Source: Scolanthus callimorphus (taxonomy: Eukaryota; Cnidaria; Anthozoa; Actiniaria; Edwardsiidae). Taken from it: 64,000 bases of DNA. The DNA lies in assembly GCA_033964015.1 (NCBI GenBank), contig CM066919.1, positions 22,661,421-22,725,420 on the forward strand. The letters run 5' to 3'. Every line of letters starts with the position of its first letter. Position 1 is the stretch's first letter. The notes under the pieces were generated by a model. The model was not told the DNA's origin. It did no database searches and saw only the letters and a list, made by a program, of their open reading frames with translations. The translations under genes were made by a program, and so were the position numbers. Of the stretch, positions 22,551-35,900 are shown piece by piece.

Positions 22551-22712
22551 ACGTACGACTGAAGAGTTTTAACTCTTATGTAAAAGGGGAACGAAGGTCA
22601 GGAGCCGGAATATCGACTCCCATAGTCACCCCTATATTTACCCTACAAAGTGCAAGCCTGTAGTGAATGACTAAGCCTGTCAAGATTTCCTTTCTTGCGT
22701 TATACCAATGGA

Positions 22713-22979
22713 TTTACTGTGCGACTACGTCAACCGGGCCATCCCGTAAAAAGTCATCATTCAAACCATTTTAAGCAAATTTAATACCTGCAATACATCT
22801 GGCGATGAGTTATTAAGTCTTTTTAAGTGATTTCTGCCCATAATTTCCACAACATTTACGAGAAAAGCGATATTTCGGTGTCTCAGACCTCAAGAAAGTC
22901 GAGATCCTTTGTTCTGTACTCGCTTTCTGATTGGCTAACTTCTTACAAAATGGCCCGGTTAACGTAGTCGCACAGTAAA
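22713..22979. mobile_element. MITE with long inverted ends
   Basis: TTTACTGTGCGACTACGTCA at the left is matched by its complement at the right end, including CCGGGCCAT/ATGGCCCGG. It lies about 340 bp downstream of the P1 stop codon. Confidence 0.55.
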
Positions 22980-23317
22980 AGGGAGCGTTGGGGGAGGGGG
23001 ATTTTGGGGACTCATGCCAGGAGAAGGGGATACTCCCAAGGAGGTAGGGATGCCCGCCGTATTTGTAGGGTCTGAATTCGCGGTTCGTGGGATATTTTAG
23101 AGTTTCACAAGAAATTTTGAAATGTGTTTTATCAAATCCATTGCTGCTTCTGAAGAGCCACGATGCATTCGAGACCGCAAAATCATCTATTAAATTATAG
23201 TTACAAGAATGTTCAAGTACTTTGGACCGGATCTTTGGCTAAAAGCATCCCTCTCATCTATTATATGGGAGTCTCCCTTCTCCTCGGTCTTCTCATTCCC
23301 ACTTTTGCCCTCCCTAA

Positions 23318-23935
23318 TTAGCTATAGCTTCCCTTCCTTCCGCCCTCCTTGTTATCTTTATTCTTTCTATCCTTGCCTTCACCCTCTTTCCAGAGTGTCA
23401 GATCAATTCCTCGGGTAATCTGAGAGCAAGGAACACGTTTATTGTCATCTCCAGTCTTTTTCAATGGCAGGGGCGGCATCTTCTTGATATCATCGCCGTT
23501 GTCACAGATCAAACGCGCCAGGCTCGCCCCTCTTTTTATCTCTCGCAACTGCTTCTTTGTGAAGCCAGTTTTCTCAAATGGTTCTCGTACCAGAACCTAT
23601 CACCCTTCCTGAGTCGTTGGAACTGGATCCCCATGAGACAACTGAAAGTCGGGCCCAAGTTCGCGCCCTCGGTGTGTATCTCCAACAGACCGCCAACAAA
23701 CAATTCAATGTCGTCAACATGTTTATAAGCTTTCTTCAGATAGTAAATGTCATCATCAGTGAATGTTTTTTTCAAGTCCTGGAAGGTGCGAGCTACTGGC
23801 AGTTTGCAGAATTTTCTGAATTCATTGTAGCCTGGTATTCCGTGTTCTCTGCCTCGCTGAATATTGAGTGACATGAGGTCGGACCAGTCGGTTTCAAATC
23901 GTTGAAGGTAATCATGAACTGCCTCTGGAATGTTG
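23318..23935 (-). CDS. P1 exon 7: C-terminal part and stop (apparent 1-nt deletion)
   Basis: Acceptor TTTTCCAG, then NIPEAVHDYLQRFETDW, SLNIQRGREHGIPGYNEFRK, DDIELFVGGLLE, GPTFSCLMGIQFQRLRKGDR. The frame is lost after FWYENH (near 23565) and resumes one frame over with KTGFTKKQLREIKRG, SLARLICDNGDDIKKMP and a basic Lys/Gly-rich tail to the stop at 23318. Length 618 is one short of the phase expectation, fitting a single-base loss in TTT. Confidence 0.8.
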
Positions 23936-26900
23936 CTGGAAAATATAAACAGCCTTCAGACACACGGTGGAGTTTTTGATATAAGGCCTAGTCCGGGTCC
24001 TAAGATCGCCTTAAAGAGCCCTTGTCAGCCACTCCTTTGTTATTGTTTTCAGTCGATATCAGACAACGAATCACGTGTAGAAATCTCTTAATAAACATCT
24101 AAAACAATGTTTTACTATTCATTTATCGAATTCAATCGAAAATATTGCACTACATCCCCTAAATCAGCCGATGGAAATGGATGCTTTCTCTCTCTCGGTA
24201 TGTTGCTAGGCTGACAAAATGGAGGCTGACAGAGGCTCTTTAATCCTGGCCAATCTTAGGCGATCTTGTGAATTTTTCTCTATTTCTGATGTTGCGATCT
24301 TATGCAGGCTCTCGGAAAGCGCCTTTCCACTCCTGGAAAGCCGTATCTGAAGCTGATCTAGCTCTCTGTCAAAAAACGGGAAGCGCCTGTTGAGTAGGCT
24401 ACTGTTGGGTGATCTCAGGCTCTCTTAGGACCCGGAGTAGGGAGTGCAATCTCAAAATTCTATGCAAATTAACATCACGTATCCAAATCCCTTCACCCCA
24501 TGGTTTTGATATGGCTTACGAATTTATCTTCGAGTGTTGAAAATCCCACTCGTTCGCGGAACCCCCGAAAATACATTTGAGTAATTGACCATGGAAGAAA
24601 TAGGTTGAGCAAATGACAAAGCACGCTGGAATGTAATTAATTTCTATGAAAAAATACGCCATCTCATTGGCTTAGAGGAGAGAATGAAAAGGATTTACAG
24701 TGTGCTTTTGTGTTAATGATCGAGTACAAAACTGCTGCTGTGACGATGCTGGTGAGTGACATACCAGGACACCTTTATCTGGAGCGTCCATCTGGGGTAG
24801 GAAGGTGTAACAGCAAACGAAGCAGGTCTGTAGCTATTTTTAGATCAATAGATTAACCGCTTGATTAACCTTCTCTGGACAAAGCATATCCTGCCTACAT
24901 TCTAATGGGCTGAGCGAATGTGGGAAGTAAGCTAAAAATAATTTCATACTGCTGTTACACTTTGAAAACATGGGAGATGGACGCTCTGATAGAGGGCTCC
25001 TGGTCATGCTCACGACCAATAAGATACTAGAAAAAACGAGCTTTGACAATGGGTAAATAATTACTTACTTTAAAAGTTTAAAACTTGGATTGCAGATGCC
25101 GAGCCAAAAGTTCGCAGAATTTGGACAATCCGATTAGTGTTTTCCTTATCAAGAGTGGATTAACAAGAGTTAGAATCTTTCGTACAGTATTTGTCCACAT
25201 CACAGTCAGAAAAGTGTCTATTTTTAGATTTGAGCTTCGCGCGCGAAAGTATTCGAATGCTCACTGTTCGAATGCTCGTATACCCAATACACAACAAATA
25301 GAGAATATCCTACCTTATCTTTGCGACTTTAAAGGTTTTTGCGTGGCGAGAAAGGGAGCCCTGTGGATGACGAATTTTCGCGGCAATCCTAGTTCTAAAA
25401 ATAGACACTTGACTGTGATTCGGGCGTACATAGTAAATATGGAAACTCTTGGTAATCCACTCTTGCCTTATACAAATTTTACGAACTTCCTAACTGGCAC
25501 AGTGCAGTGGCGGATCCAGGACTTTTTCAGAGGGGGGTTGCAGCACTAAATTGGACTGGTTAGAGCGGATTTCACATGACTGTAAACACTTGTTATGTAA
25601 TTGCGATTGCTTTGCGTTCTCATTGGCTACTCGTTTTTTTCTCAGCCAATCAAATTATGTAGTAAATACAATTGCATAATTACTAAGTAATTGGTTCGGC
25701 TTGTGATTTGCTGAGAGAAAAGCCATTTAGGAGCAAGTGGTGATTTCTCTCGATTCTGATTGGCTAGTGATTGCTCAATTGCAATTGTTTTCACGACAGT
25801 CATGTGAAATCCGCTCTATAATCCATACCGAGTTCAAATTCGTATAGTTCATCGAATCTGTCACTCTCATAGGGTATCATGACACAAGTCAAAAAACCTA
25901 CTATTCCAATGTGGCCTTGCTACATCTGGGAGGCCCTAAATCATGAACCCCCAGAAGAGGAAGAAATTAGTTTTATAAAAAAATATAATGAGCCAGAGAC
26001 TGCAAGATATAGAGATCCAAAATCTATGTCCAAGCCTTTTCGATGACGAATCCAGGGCTCAAGGAAAAAAATTAAGAACCTTCCCTCAATTTAAGACAGA
26101 GTACAAATTTGAAAGGTACCTATCAGATATAAAAAACACAGATCACCGGGAGGGCCTTAACGAATCTCAGAATTAGCGATCATATTCTACAGATCGAAAG
26201 GGGCGTTACAACAAACCCTACTTAAAACCTGACCAAAGACTCTTCCCATGTTGCAATGTCATGGAAGACGAGAGACATTTTCTAATTGATTGCAAATTCA
26301 CGAAGAAAAAAGGACATTATTTAATGAATTGGGCATCAAACTTTTTAAATTTGATAAATCCTCGCCACAACAAGGAGAAAATCGGAAATATATACACGAT
26401 TGCTACGAATTGAGAAATAACTTGCAAAATGACTCTCTTTTATTCCATATTTTTCAGGGTTCCACCACCCATGTACACTGTGCTCAGTGCCTGAATAAAC
26501 TTGTCTTGTCTTGTCATAGGGAGGGAGGGAGGGAGGGGAGGGGGGGTTGCAACCACCACAACCCCTCCCCTTGATCCGCCCCTGCACTGAAAGGGCGTAT
26601 TTTTGTCAATAGCAGCTGGAGATCACTACTCACTAGTCAATTTCCCCGGCCGTGTCATATGTAAATCCTCTCGCGACGAAATCCGCTCCTTTTGTGTAAA
26701 ACTTTGTTGGGTTGAAGAAGTCTCTAGTTTCCATATCCCCTACTTTTTCAGTGATCATGCTGTGGCCAAAGCGAAAAGTTGCGGCAGCAAATGAATTGGA
26801 CACAGAAGGGTTGGTCCTCTCGTCGTACCCATAGTAATAATCGCCGTCGCACTTAATGTTCAGGCCATACTTCTCAAGCTGGAAAATGGACACAAATATC

Positions 26901-29900
26901 ATTTAATCTGTTTAATGTACGCCAAGGATGCAGCAGCTTGCAAATGTTTTTTGCCGAGTATTTCAAATTTCGACTTTCCGACGTAAAATATACCTTATTA
27001 GCAAATTCCCCTTACTTTATTTGGAAAGGTCTGTAACTATTAAACTGAACAGGGGAATAGCCTGCTCGCAGGCGTTGGAGAGTAGTTCATGTTTAGGTCG
27101 AGAAACGCGAGTTTGCTTTCGCTTGGCCCGATTTGTCACATTTTTTCACAAATCCAAGATGGCGGCCACGCGAAAACAAACTCGCGTTTCTCGACCTAAA
27201 ACTACTCTCCAACGCCTGCGAGCAGGCTAGCAGGGGAAGCTCAAGAATCACCGTTCGTTTGGTCGCCATTTTGTTCTTTGTCTCGGCCGAGGGCCTGAGA
27301 CGAGATTTGAAAACCACAGGAAGCCCGCACGGATTCGTATAAATCACGACAACACTTTCTTGATATTTAAATGGAAATGTACGTTTCCAGAAAATATCCA
27401 TGAGCCGTTCACAACGACTCTTCGCTCTACCCCCCCCCCCCTTCTCCTTGAAATTCTATAGGGAAAGGGGGGTCTGAAACAAAATCGCCTTCCGTGGGGG
27501 GATGGATATTTCTGCAGCGTGTTAAATTCAGGTATGGGGAAAGGTTCAAAGGCTCTTTTGCCCAAATAGTTTCCATCCATTCCATCCGCTTCTAAGATTT
27601 TTGAAAAGCTTTTTGAAAATATTACACAGATATGATATTTTGGCACGAACTATGAATAAATTACTTACTAAAATCAATATAGTAATTTTTCAAAAAACCT
27701 GATTTTCCCGTTTGACCAAGCTCTGGTCCAATAGAATCACCTAGTGTTCTATCTAATCATCTTGAATGACCCTAACGCAGACTCTAAAAGTGTGCCAGCG
27801 ATTTTTAAGATTTGTCTTTGTTTCAATATTTTTTTAGGGTAAGGATTTTCAAACCCCTCGCGCGGCACACACCTATCCTTTATTGCCTGGACCCCCCCCC
27901 CCCCCCCCCCCCCCCCCTCTCCCCGGTGTAGGTCCCATAGTTTGAACCATCTCACCGTTTTCTTGTCAAGCAATTCAGGCAAGTACTCGTTGTATGTGAT
28001 GTGCTGCGTTATGGCGATGACAATCTTTCGCGCCTCAAAGAACACCACATTGTCTCCCCAATCCTTGTTGAACTTCTTCAGCTTTTTCGCGATTCGATTA
28101 TGTTCGCGAAGCCAGAGGTTGTGTAACAATAAGAGACCTTAGGAACAAAAATAGCACATCACAAAACACTCCAGCGGCGTAGCCAGGAATTTCTGAAGGG
28201 GGGAGGGGGGGCAGATAGTGAAGACATGGGACGAAAATGTTCAAATTTCCTCCAGCAAATACAGTAAATGTATTTCCCGAGAAAGCGCCCCCCCTTGGCT
28301 ACGCCCCTGCACTCTTTATTGCGTTTTTAATCTCGTCCACATGGGATGAGGCTCTGTTGTCAGCCATTTGAGGACCCTCTGATTGGCTGAAACGCCGCGC
28401 ATGCTCGTACATGAAAACAACTTCATCTCGCTTTTGAGAAAAGTACCGGCAAAATAACACAGACATTCATTTCATTGTCGTCGTTTCAGCCTATACCTGC
28501 CTATATAAGTAATTTTGAGGCATAAAAAAGTAATTTACTTGTAGAGTACAGTAGAGCACAGGACAGTACAGTAGAGTACAGTACAGTAGAGTACAGTACA
28601 GTAGAGTACAGTACATTAGAGTACAGTACGGTAGAGTACAGTACAGTAGAGTACAGCACAGTAGAGGACAGTACAGTAGAGGGCAGTACTGTACTCTACA
28701 GTACAGTAGAGTACAGTACAGTAGAGTACAGTACAGTAGAGTACAGTACAGTAGAGTACAGTACAGTACAGTAGAGTACAGTAGAGTAGAGTACAGTACA
28801 GTACAGTGCAGTGCAGTGCAGTGCAGTACAGTACAGTACAGTACAGTACAGTACAGTACAGTGCAGTACAGTACAGTAGAGTACAGTAGAGTACAGTACA
28901 GTAGAGTACAGTAGAGTACAGTAGAGTACAGTAGAGTACAGTAGAGTACAGTAGAGTACAGTACAGTACAGTACAGTACAGTACTGTACTGTACTGTACT
29001 GTACAGTACAGTACAGTACAGTACAGTACAGCACAGCACAGTACAGTACAGTACAGTGCTCTTTCGCGGATAAAGTCATAAAGTTGTGCTCTAATGCTTT
29101 TATGATATAGCGGAGGAGGACCACTACTTTATCGGCGAAATAGAGCATAGATTTGAACCAATCAGAGCGTGCGTTATATCGTAGCTATATTATAAATATT
29201 CGAGTATATGCATGTGCTAGTGATGACTATCACGAGAAAATGGTACTAGAATGCGGTTTTCAAAATTGTGCGAACTCTGTCGTTTTTATGGCAAATCCGC
29301 GCGGGTTGCCTGTGGTGTTCAAAACGTGTCTCAGGCCCCTCAGCGGGGGACAAAATGAAAGTGGCGACCAAAGAGATCGATGTTTCTCGAGTATCTGCAA
29401 GTTTTGTTAAATTTTCCTGCTTTTTTCGCTAAGATATGAGGAAAAGTAGTTACAGACCTTCCAAATAAAAGGTAAGGGGAATTTTCCTAATAAGGAAGTT
29501 TTGCAACGTCTGCAAAACGACTGTTTTTTTTGCGAAATTTTCTTGATATGTGTTTTCAAGGTATTCCCTGCAACAGCTAGGTAGCGGCCCGGACGCCAAG
29601 TCCTCTAAGCCTGAAGAGTATTGCAGAATGGATTGTTTTACGTTTATATAGATGGAGGAGTGCGTGCATTTTGATCAAAAATAACATGTCATACCTGGGT
29701 TGACATTTGTTCTGTCATCTCCAGATTTCATACAGGCATAACGTTTCTTCTCAGATGCACAAAACCCGCCTTTCTGGCGTGGCAAAAGGCCTTTCTTGTT
29801 TTTCTCGTGTTTCCTTGATTCCAGAAGCCACGAGTACTTTTTGTCCCGGAGGGCTTTAAAGGTTTAGGGTCATCTCCGTAAACCTGCAATGAAAGAAGGA

Positions 29901-32900
29901 TATAAAGAAAGTAATACGTTGGCGCGGAGATATGTATTTTATCTTCGAGTGCATGGTCAAAATTTGATATCAAATTTGGACACGAGAAAATATATTACGT
30001 ATAAGAGAGTAAAAAAGTAAAGTGAAGAACGTAGATAACTCGTACAGTAATTCAACTGACAAACCTGAAGTCGGTGCACAGCTTTACCCCCTTTCTCTTA
30101 ATAGGGTTTCAGGTGATTGAAAGGAATTCAAAGCTATAAGTAAGCTACTCGTAACATAGAAAAATCGATACGGTTGGTCGGTCCGGGGTTCGAACTGGGG
30201 ACCGTTCGCACAGTGTGCCGTATCTATCTATCGCCAAGCGTCTATATATTATCCCCTTTCTATAAACATGGCCAATAATATTTTTATGAAAAGTTTACGA
30301 TTGGATGATCGCGAATTCGCGATAGTGGGAAATATCGTACTTTTTCGCGCGTGTGAATGACGGAACCCATCCCGATAAAACATTTTAGTTTATATCATAA
30401 AATTATTATATAACGAAATTATTATATAATGAAAATCCCTATCATTATATAATAACCCCATCCCTTGATGTAGCTTCCTCCGCAGGCTTCTTTCAAAAAC
30501 AACGAAGAGGAAAACGAGAAAGACGCGAAAGCACTGTCTCGGGCTTCCTGTGTTATCAGGTCAAGGAGGATTGCTCCTTCACGTCCATTGAACCCGAAAC
30601 ACAGGAATCCCAAACCCTCTGAAACTTTTGAGTTACCTGCGGAGGAGAGGCTATGTGATATAGTCTCATTTTGTACCTGTGAACAGTCCAGGTAGGATGA
30701 CTTCTTATTAACTTGCTCTCGGACCTTGTTTATCTCCCCATTCTTGGACTCAAATGGGACATCTCTCTTCATCATAATGCAGTGTCCGTACGGCATACGA
30801 TAATCATTGGCCTTGATACCTATACACTCCCCCACGTGCTTGCATGTTCTATCGCATTTGATATCAGGCTGACAGGCATGGTCAGTGTCATGAGACGTAA
30901 ATTGACCAAATGACATCATCATGCTTGACGCTTCCTTGGACCTCACATCTTTATTTGCAAACATTATATTGCTGACCCTTCGTGCGTTGAGCAATTTATC
31001 ACCACTCTTAGCCCTTCTTAGCTCAGACATGCCATCTCCGTAGTCTGGGGGGATTAGGCGGGAAAATGCAGTTCGTGCCGCGCCCAGAAATGGTTGCTTC
31101 AGATTATTGCACGACCCGTCGATCGTACGGTATCGTTCATTTTGAACACATGGGGCACATGGTTTCCGTTCCGCCAAACTCCATTCTCCGCTACCTAGGC
31201 GCTTAACGTTGTGAAGCTTTTCAGCTGTCTCTTTCACCGAAAGCCTAGGATATGATGAGAAATTTCGTCATTGAATGAGCTTTCACGGACACAGAACTTA
31301 AAAATGATTATAGTGACGACAGCTGCTGGACTTTTCTGAATTGCTGGCAAAAATAAAGGTGAAGGAAGGAAGATTTGTCAATTTGCCATTTTCTCATGAT
31401 ACCAATACCAAAATATCAAAAAGAAAGAACTACAATATTTTTAACGAGTTAAAAACAACATGTAGCGACAAACAAATTTCAAATATAAGTTTCAAAATTA
31501 AAATAAATTTCCAGGACAACTGATTTTTTGCCAGCAAAGGTGAAACAGGAAAACAACTTCCAAGCAAGCGGCTTACTTGCGTTTCTGCCGAAGGGGTTCG
31601 AGGAACAGGTCCGATGTGTGATCTACGAAGAGCAACGGTAGCCCTACTCCCCAAGGGATGGGATGGCGATTCCCCGTCCCCTCTGGGAATAACTGGTACT
31701 AAGCCTCAGCCTCAGCCTCAGCCTCAGCCTCAGCCTCAGCCTCAGCCTCAGCCCCAGCCTCATTCATGATCCTCAGCCTCATTCATGATCCTCGCTCAGC
31801 CTCATTCATGATCCTCAGCCTCATTCATGATCCTCGCTCAGCCTCATTCATGATCCTCAGCCTCATTCATGATCCTCAGCCTCATTCATGATCCTCGCTC
31901 AGCCTCATTCATGATCCCCAGCCTCATTCATGATCCTCAGCCTCATTCATGATCCTCAGCCTCATTCATGATCCTCAGCCTCATTCATGATCCTCGCTCA
32001 GCCTCATTCATGATCCTCAGCCTCATTCATGATACTCGCTCAGCCTCATTCATGATCCTCAGCCTCATTCATGATCCTCGCTCAGCCTCATTCATGATCC
32101 CCAGCCTCATTCATGATCCTCAGCCTCATTCATGATCCTCAGCCTCATTCATGATCCCCAGCCTCATTCATGGTCCTCAGCCTCATTCATGATCCCCAGC
32201 CTCATTCATGATCCTCAGCCTCATTCATGATCCTCAGCCTCATTCATGATCCTCAGCCTCATTCATGATCCCCAGCCTCATTCATGATCCTCAGCCTCAT
32301 TCATGATACCCAGCCTCATTCATGATCCTCAGCCTCATTCATGATCCTCAGCCTCATTCATGATACCCAGCCTCATTCATGATCCCCAGCCTCATCCATG
32401 ATCCCCAGCCTCATTCATGATCCTCAGCCTCATTCATGATACCCAGCCTCATTCATGATCCTCAGCCTCATTCATGATACCCAGCCTCATTCATGATCCC
32501 CAGCCTCATCCATGATCCCCAGCCTCATTCATGATCCTCAGCCTCATTCATGATCCTCAGCCTCATTCATGATCCCCAGCCTCATTCATGATACCCAGCC
32601 TCATTCATGATCCTCAGCCTCATTCATGATCCCCAGCCTCATTCATGATACCCAGCCTCATTCATGATCCTCAGCCTCAGCCTCAGCCCCAGCCTCATTC
32701 ATAATCCTCAGCCTCATTCATGATCCTCAGCCTCATTCATGATCCCCAGCCTCATTCATGATACCCAGCCTCATTCATGATCCTCAGCCTCATTCATGAT
32801 CCCCAGCCTCATTCATGATACCCAGCCTCATTCATGATCCTCAGCCTCAGCCTCAGCCCCAGCCTCATTCATAATCCTCAGCCTCATTCATGATCCTCAG

Positions 32901-35900
32901 CCTCATTCATGATCCTCAGCCTCATTCATAATCCTCAGCCTCATTCATGATCCTCAGCCTCATTCATGATCCTCAGCCTCAGCCTCAGCCCCAGCCTCAT
33001 TCATGATCCTCAGCCTCATTCATGATCCTCGCTCAGCCTCATGCATGATCCTCAGCCTCATTCATGATCCCCAGCCTCATTCATGATCCCCAGCCTCATT
33101 CATGATCCTCAGCCTCATTCATGATCCCCAGCCTCATTCATGATCCTCAGCCTCATTCATGATCCCCAGCCTCATTCATGATCCTCAGCCTCATTCATGA
33201 TCCTCAGCCTCATTCATGATCCCCAGCCTCATTCATGATACCCAGCCTCATTCATGATCCTCGCTCAGCCTCATTCATGATCCTCAGCCTCATTCATGAT
33301 CCTCGCTCAGCCTCATTCATGATCCCCAGCCTCATTCATGATCCTCGCTCAGCCTCATTCATGATCCTCAGCCTCATTCATGATCCTCAGCCTCATTCAT
33401 GATCCTCAGCCTCATTCATGATCCTCAGCCTCATTTATGATCCTCATCCTCATTCATGATCCTCAGCCTCATTCATGATCCTCAGCCTCATTCATGATCC
33501 CCAGCCTCATTCATGATCCTCAGCCTCATTCATGATCCCCAGCCTCATTCATGATACCCAGCCTCATTCATGATCCTCAGCCTCATTCATGATCCCCAGC
33601 CTCATTCATGATACCCAGCCTCATTCATGATCCTCAGCCTCATTCATGATCCCCAGCCTCATTCATGATCCTCAGCCTCATTCATGATCCTCAGCCTCAT
33701 TCATGATCCTCAGCCTCATTCATGATCCCCAGCCTCATTCATGATACCCAGCCTCATTCATGATCCTCAGCCTCATTCATGATCCCCAGCCTCATTCATG
33801 ATCCTCAGCCTCATTCATGATCCTCAGCCTCATTCATGATCCTCAGCCTCATTCATGATCCTCAGCCTCATTCATGATCCTCAGCCTCATTCATGATCCT
33901 CAGCCTCATTCATGATCCTCAGCCTCATTCATGATCCTCAGCCTCATTCATGATCCTCAGCCTCATTCATGATCCTCAGCCTCATTCATGATCCTCATCC
34001 TCATCCATGATCCTCATCCTCATTCATGATCCTCAGCCTCATTCATGATCCTCAGCCTCATTCATGATCCTCAGCCTCATTCATGATCCTCAGCCTCATT
34101 CATGATCCTCAGCCTCATTCATGATCCCCAGCCTCATTCATGATCCTCAGCCTCATTCATGATACCCAGCCTCATTCATGATCCCCAGCCTCATTCATGA
34201 TTCCCAGCCTCATTCATGATCCTCAGCCTCATTCATGATCCTCAGCCTCATTCATGATCCTCAGCCTCATTCATGATCCCCAGCCTCATTCATGATCCTC
34301 GCTCAGCCTCATTCATGATCCTCAGCCTCATTCATGATCCTCGCTCAGCCTCATTCATGATCCCCAGCCTCATTCATGATCCTCGCTCAGCCTCATTCAT
34401 GATCCTCAGCCTCATTCATGATCCTCAGCCTCATTCATGATCCTCAGCCTCATTCATGATCCTCAGCCTCATTCATGATCCTCATCCTCATTTATGATCC
34501 TCATCGTCATTCATGATCCTCAGCCTCATTCATGATCCTCAGCCTCATTCATGATCCCCAGCCTCATTCATGATCCTCAGCCTCATTCATGATCCCCAGC
34601 CTCATTCATGATACCCAGCCTCATTCATGATCCTCAGCCTCATTCATGATCCTCAGCCTCATTCATGATCCCCAGCCTCATTCATGATCCTCAGCCTCAT
34701 TCATGATCCTCAGCCTCATTCATGATCCTCAGCCTCATTCATGATCCTCAGCCTCATTCATGATCCTCATCCTCATTTATGATCCTCATCGTCATTCATG
34801 ATCCTCAGCCTCATTCATGATCCTCAGCCTCATTCATGATCCCCAGCCTCATTCATGATCCTCAGCCTCATTCATGATCCCCAGCCTCATTCATGATACC
34901 CAGCCTCATTCATGATCCTCAGCCTCATTCATGATCCTCAGCCTCATTCATGATCCCCAGCCTCATTCATGATCCTCAGCCTCATTCATGATCCCCAGCC
35001 TCATTCATGATACCCAGCCTCATTCATGATCCTCAGCCTCATTCATGATACCCAGCCTCATTCATGATCCTCAGCCTCATTCATGATCCTCAGCCTCATT
35101 CATGATCCTCAGCCTCATTCATGATCCTCATCCTCATTCATGATCCTCAGCCTCATTCATGATCCTCAGCCTCATTCATGATCCTCAGCCTCATTCATGA
35201 TCCTCAGCCTCATTCATGATCCTCAGCCTCATTCATGATCCCCAGCCTCATTCATGATCCTCAGCCTCATTCATGATCCCCAGCCTCATTCATGATCCCC
35301 AGCCTCATTCATGATCCCCAGCCTCATTCATGATCCTCAGCCTCATTCATGATCCTCAGCCTCATTCATGATCCTCAGCCTCATTCATGATCCTCAGCCT
35401 CATTCATGATCCCCAGCCTCATTCATGATACCCAGCCTCATTCATGATCCTCAGCCTCATTCATGATCCCCAGCCTCATTCATGATACCCAGCCTCATTC
35501 ATGATCCTCAGCCTCATTCATGATACCCAGCCTCATTCATGATCCTCATCCTCATTCATGATCCTCAGCCTCATTCATGATCCTCAGCCTCATTCATGAT
35601 CCCCAGCCTCATTCATGATCCTCAGCCTCATTCATGATCCTCAGCCTCATTCATGATCCTCAGCCTCATTCATGATCCTCAGCCTCATTCATGATCCTCA
35701 GCCTCATTCATGATCCTCAGCCTCATTCATGATCCTCAGCCTCATTCATGATCCTCAGCCTCATTCATGATCCTCAGCCTCATTCATGATCCTCAGCCTC
35801 ATTCATGATCCTCAGCCTCATTTATGATCCTCAGCCTCATTCATGATCCTCAGCCTCATTCATGATCCCCAGCCTCATTCATGATCCTCATCCTCATTCA

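Larger units (their letters stand above)
25500..26589. mobile_element. hAT-type TIR element enclosing other repeats (P1 intron 6)
   Basis: The left end CAGTGCAGTGGCGGATCCAG and the right end, complement of CAGTGCAGGGGCGGATCAAG, are inverted and resemble hAT termini. A matching 8-bp duplication was not found. It contains a MITE (25561-25818) and a LINE remnant (25880-26520), then a GGGA/CCCCTCC-rich right shoulder. Confidence 0.5.

Noticed and set aside
28491..29148. Long minus-strand open frames rich in Tyr, Cys, Thr and Leu
   Set aside because: They are produced by the GTACA/GTAGA pentamer array, which stays open in several frames; no start context or unique sequence.
30157..30240. tRNA gene
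   Set aside because: Only a B-box-like stretch is present; no A box, acceptor stem or anticodon arm could be paired.
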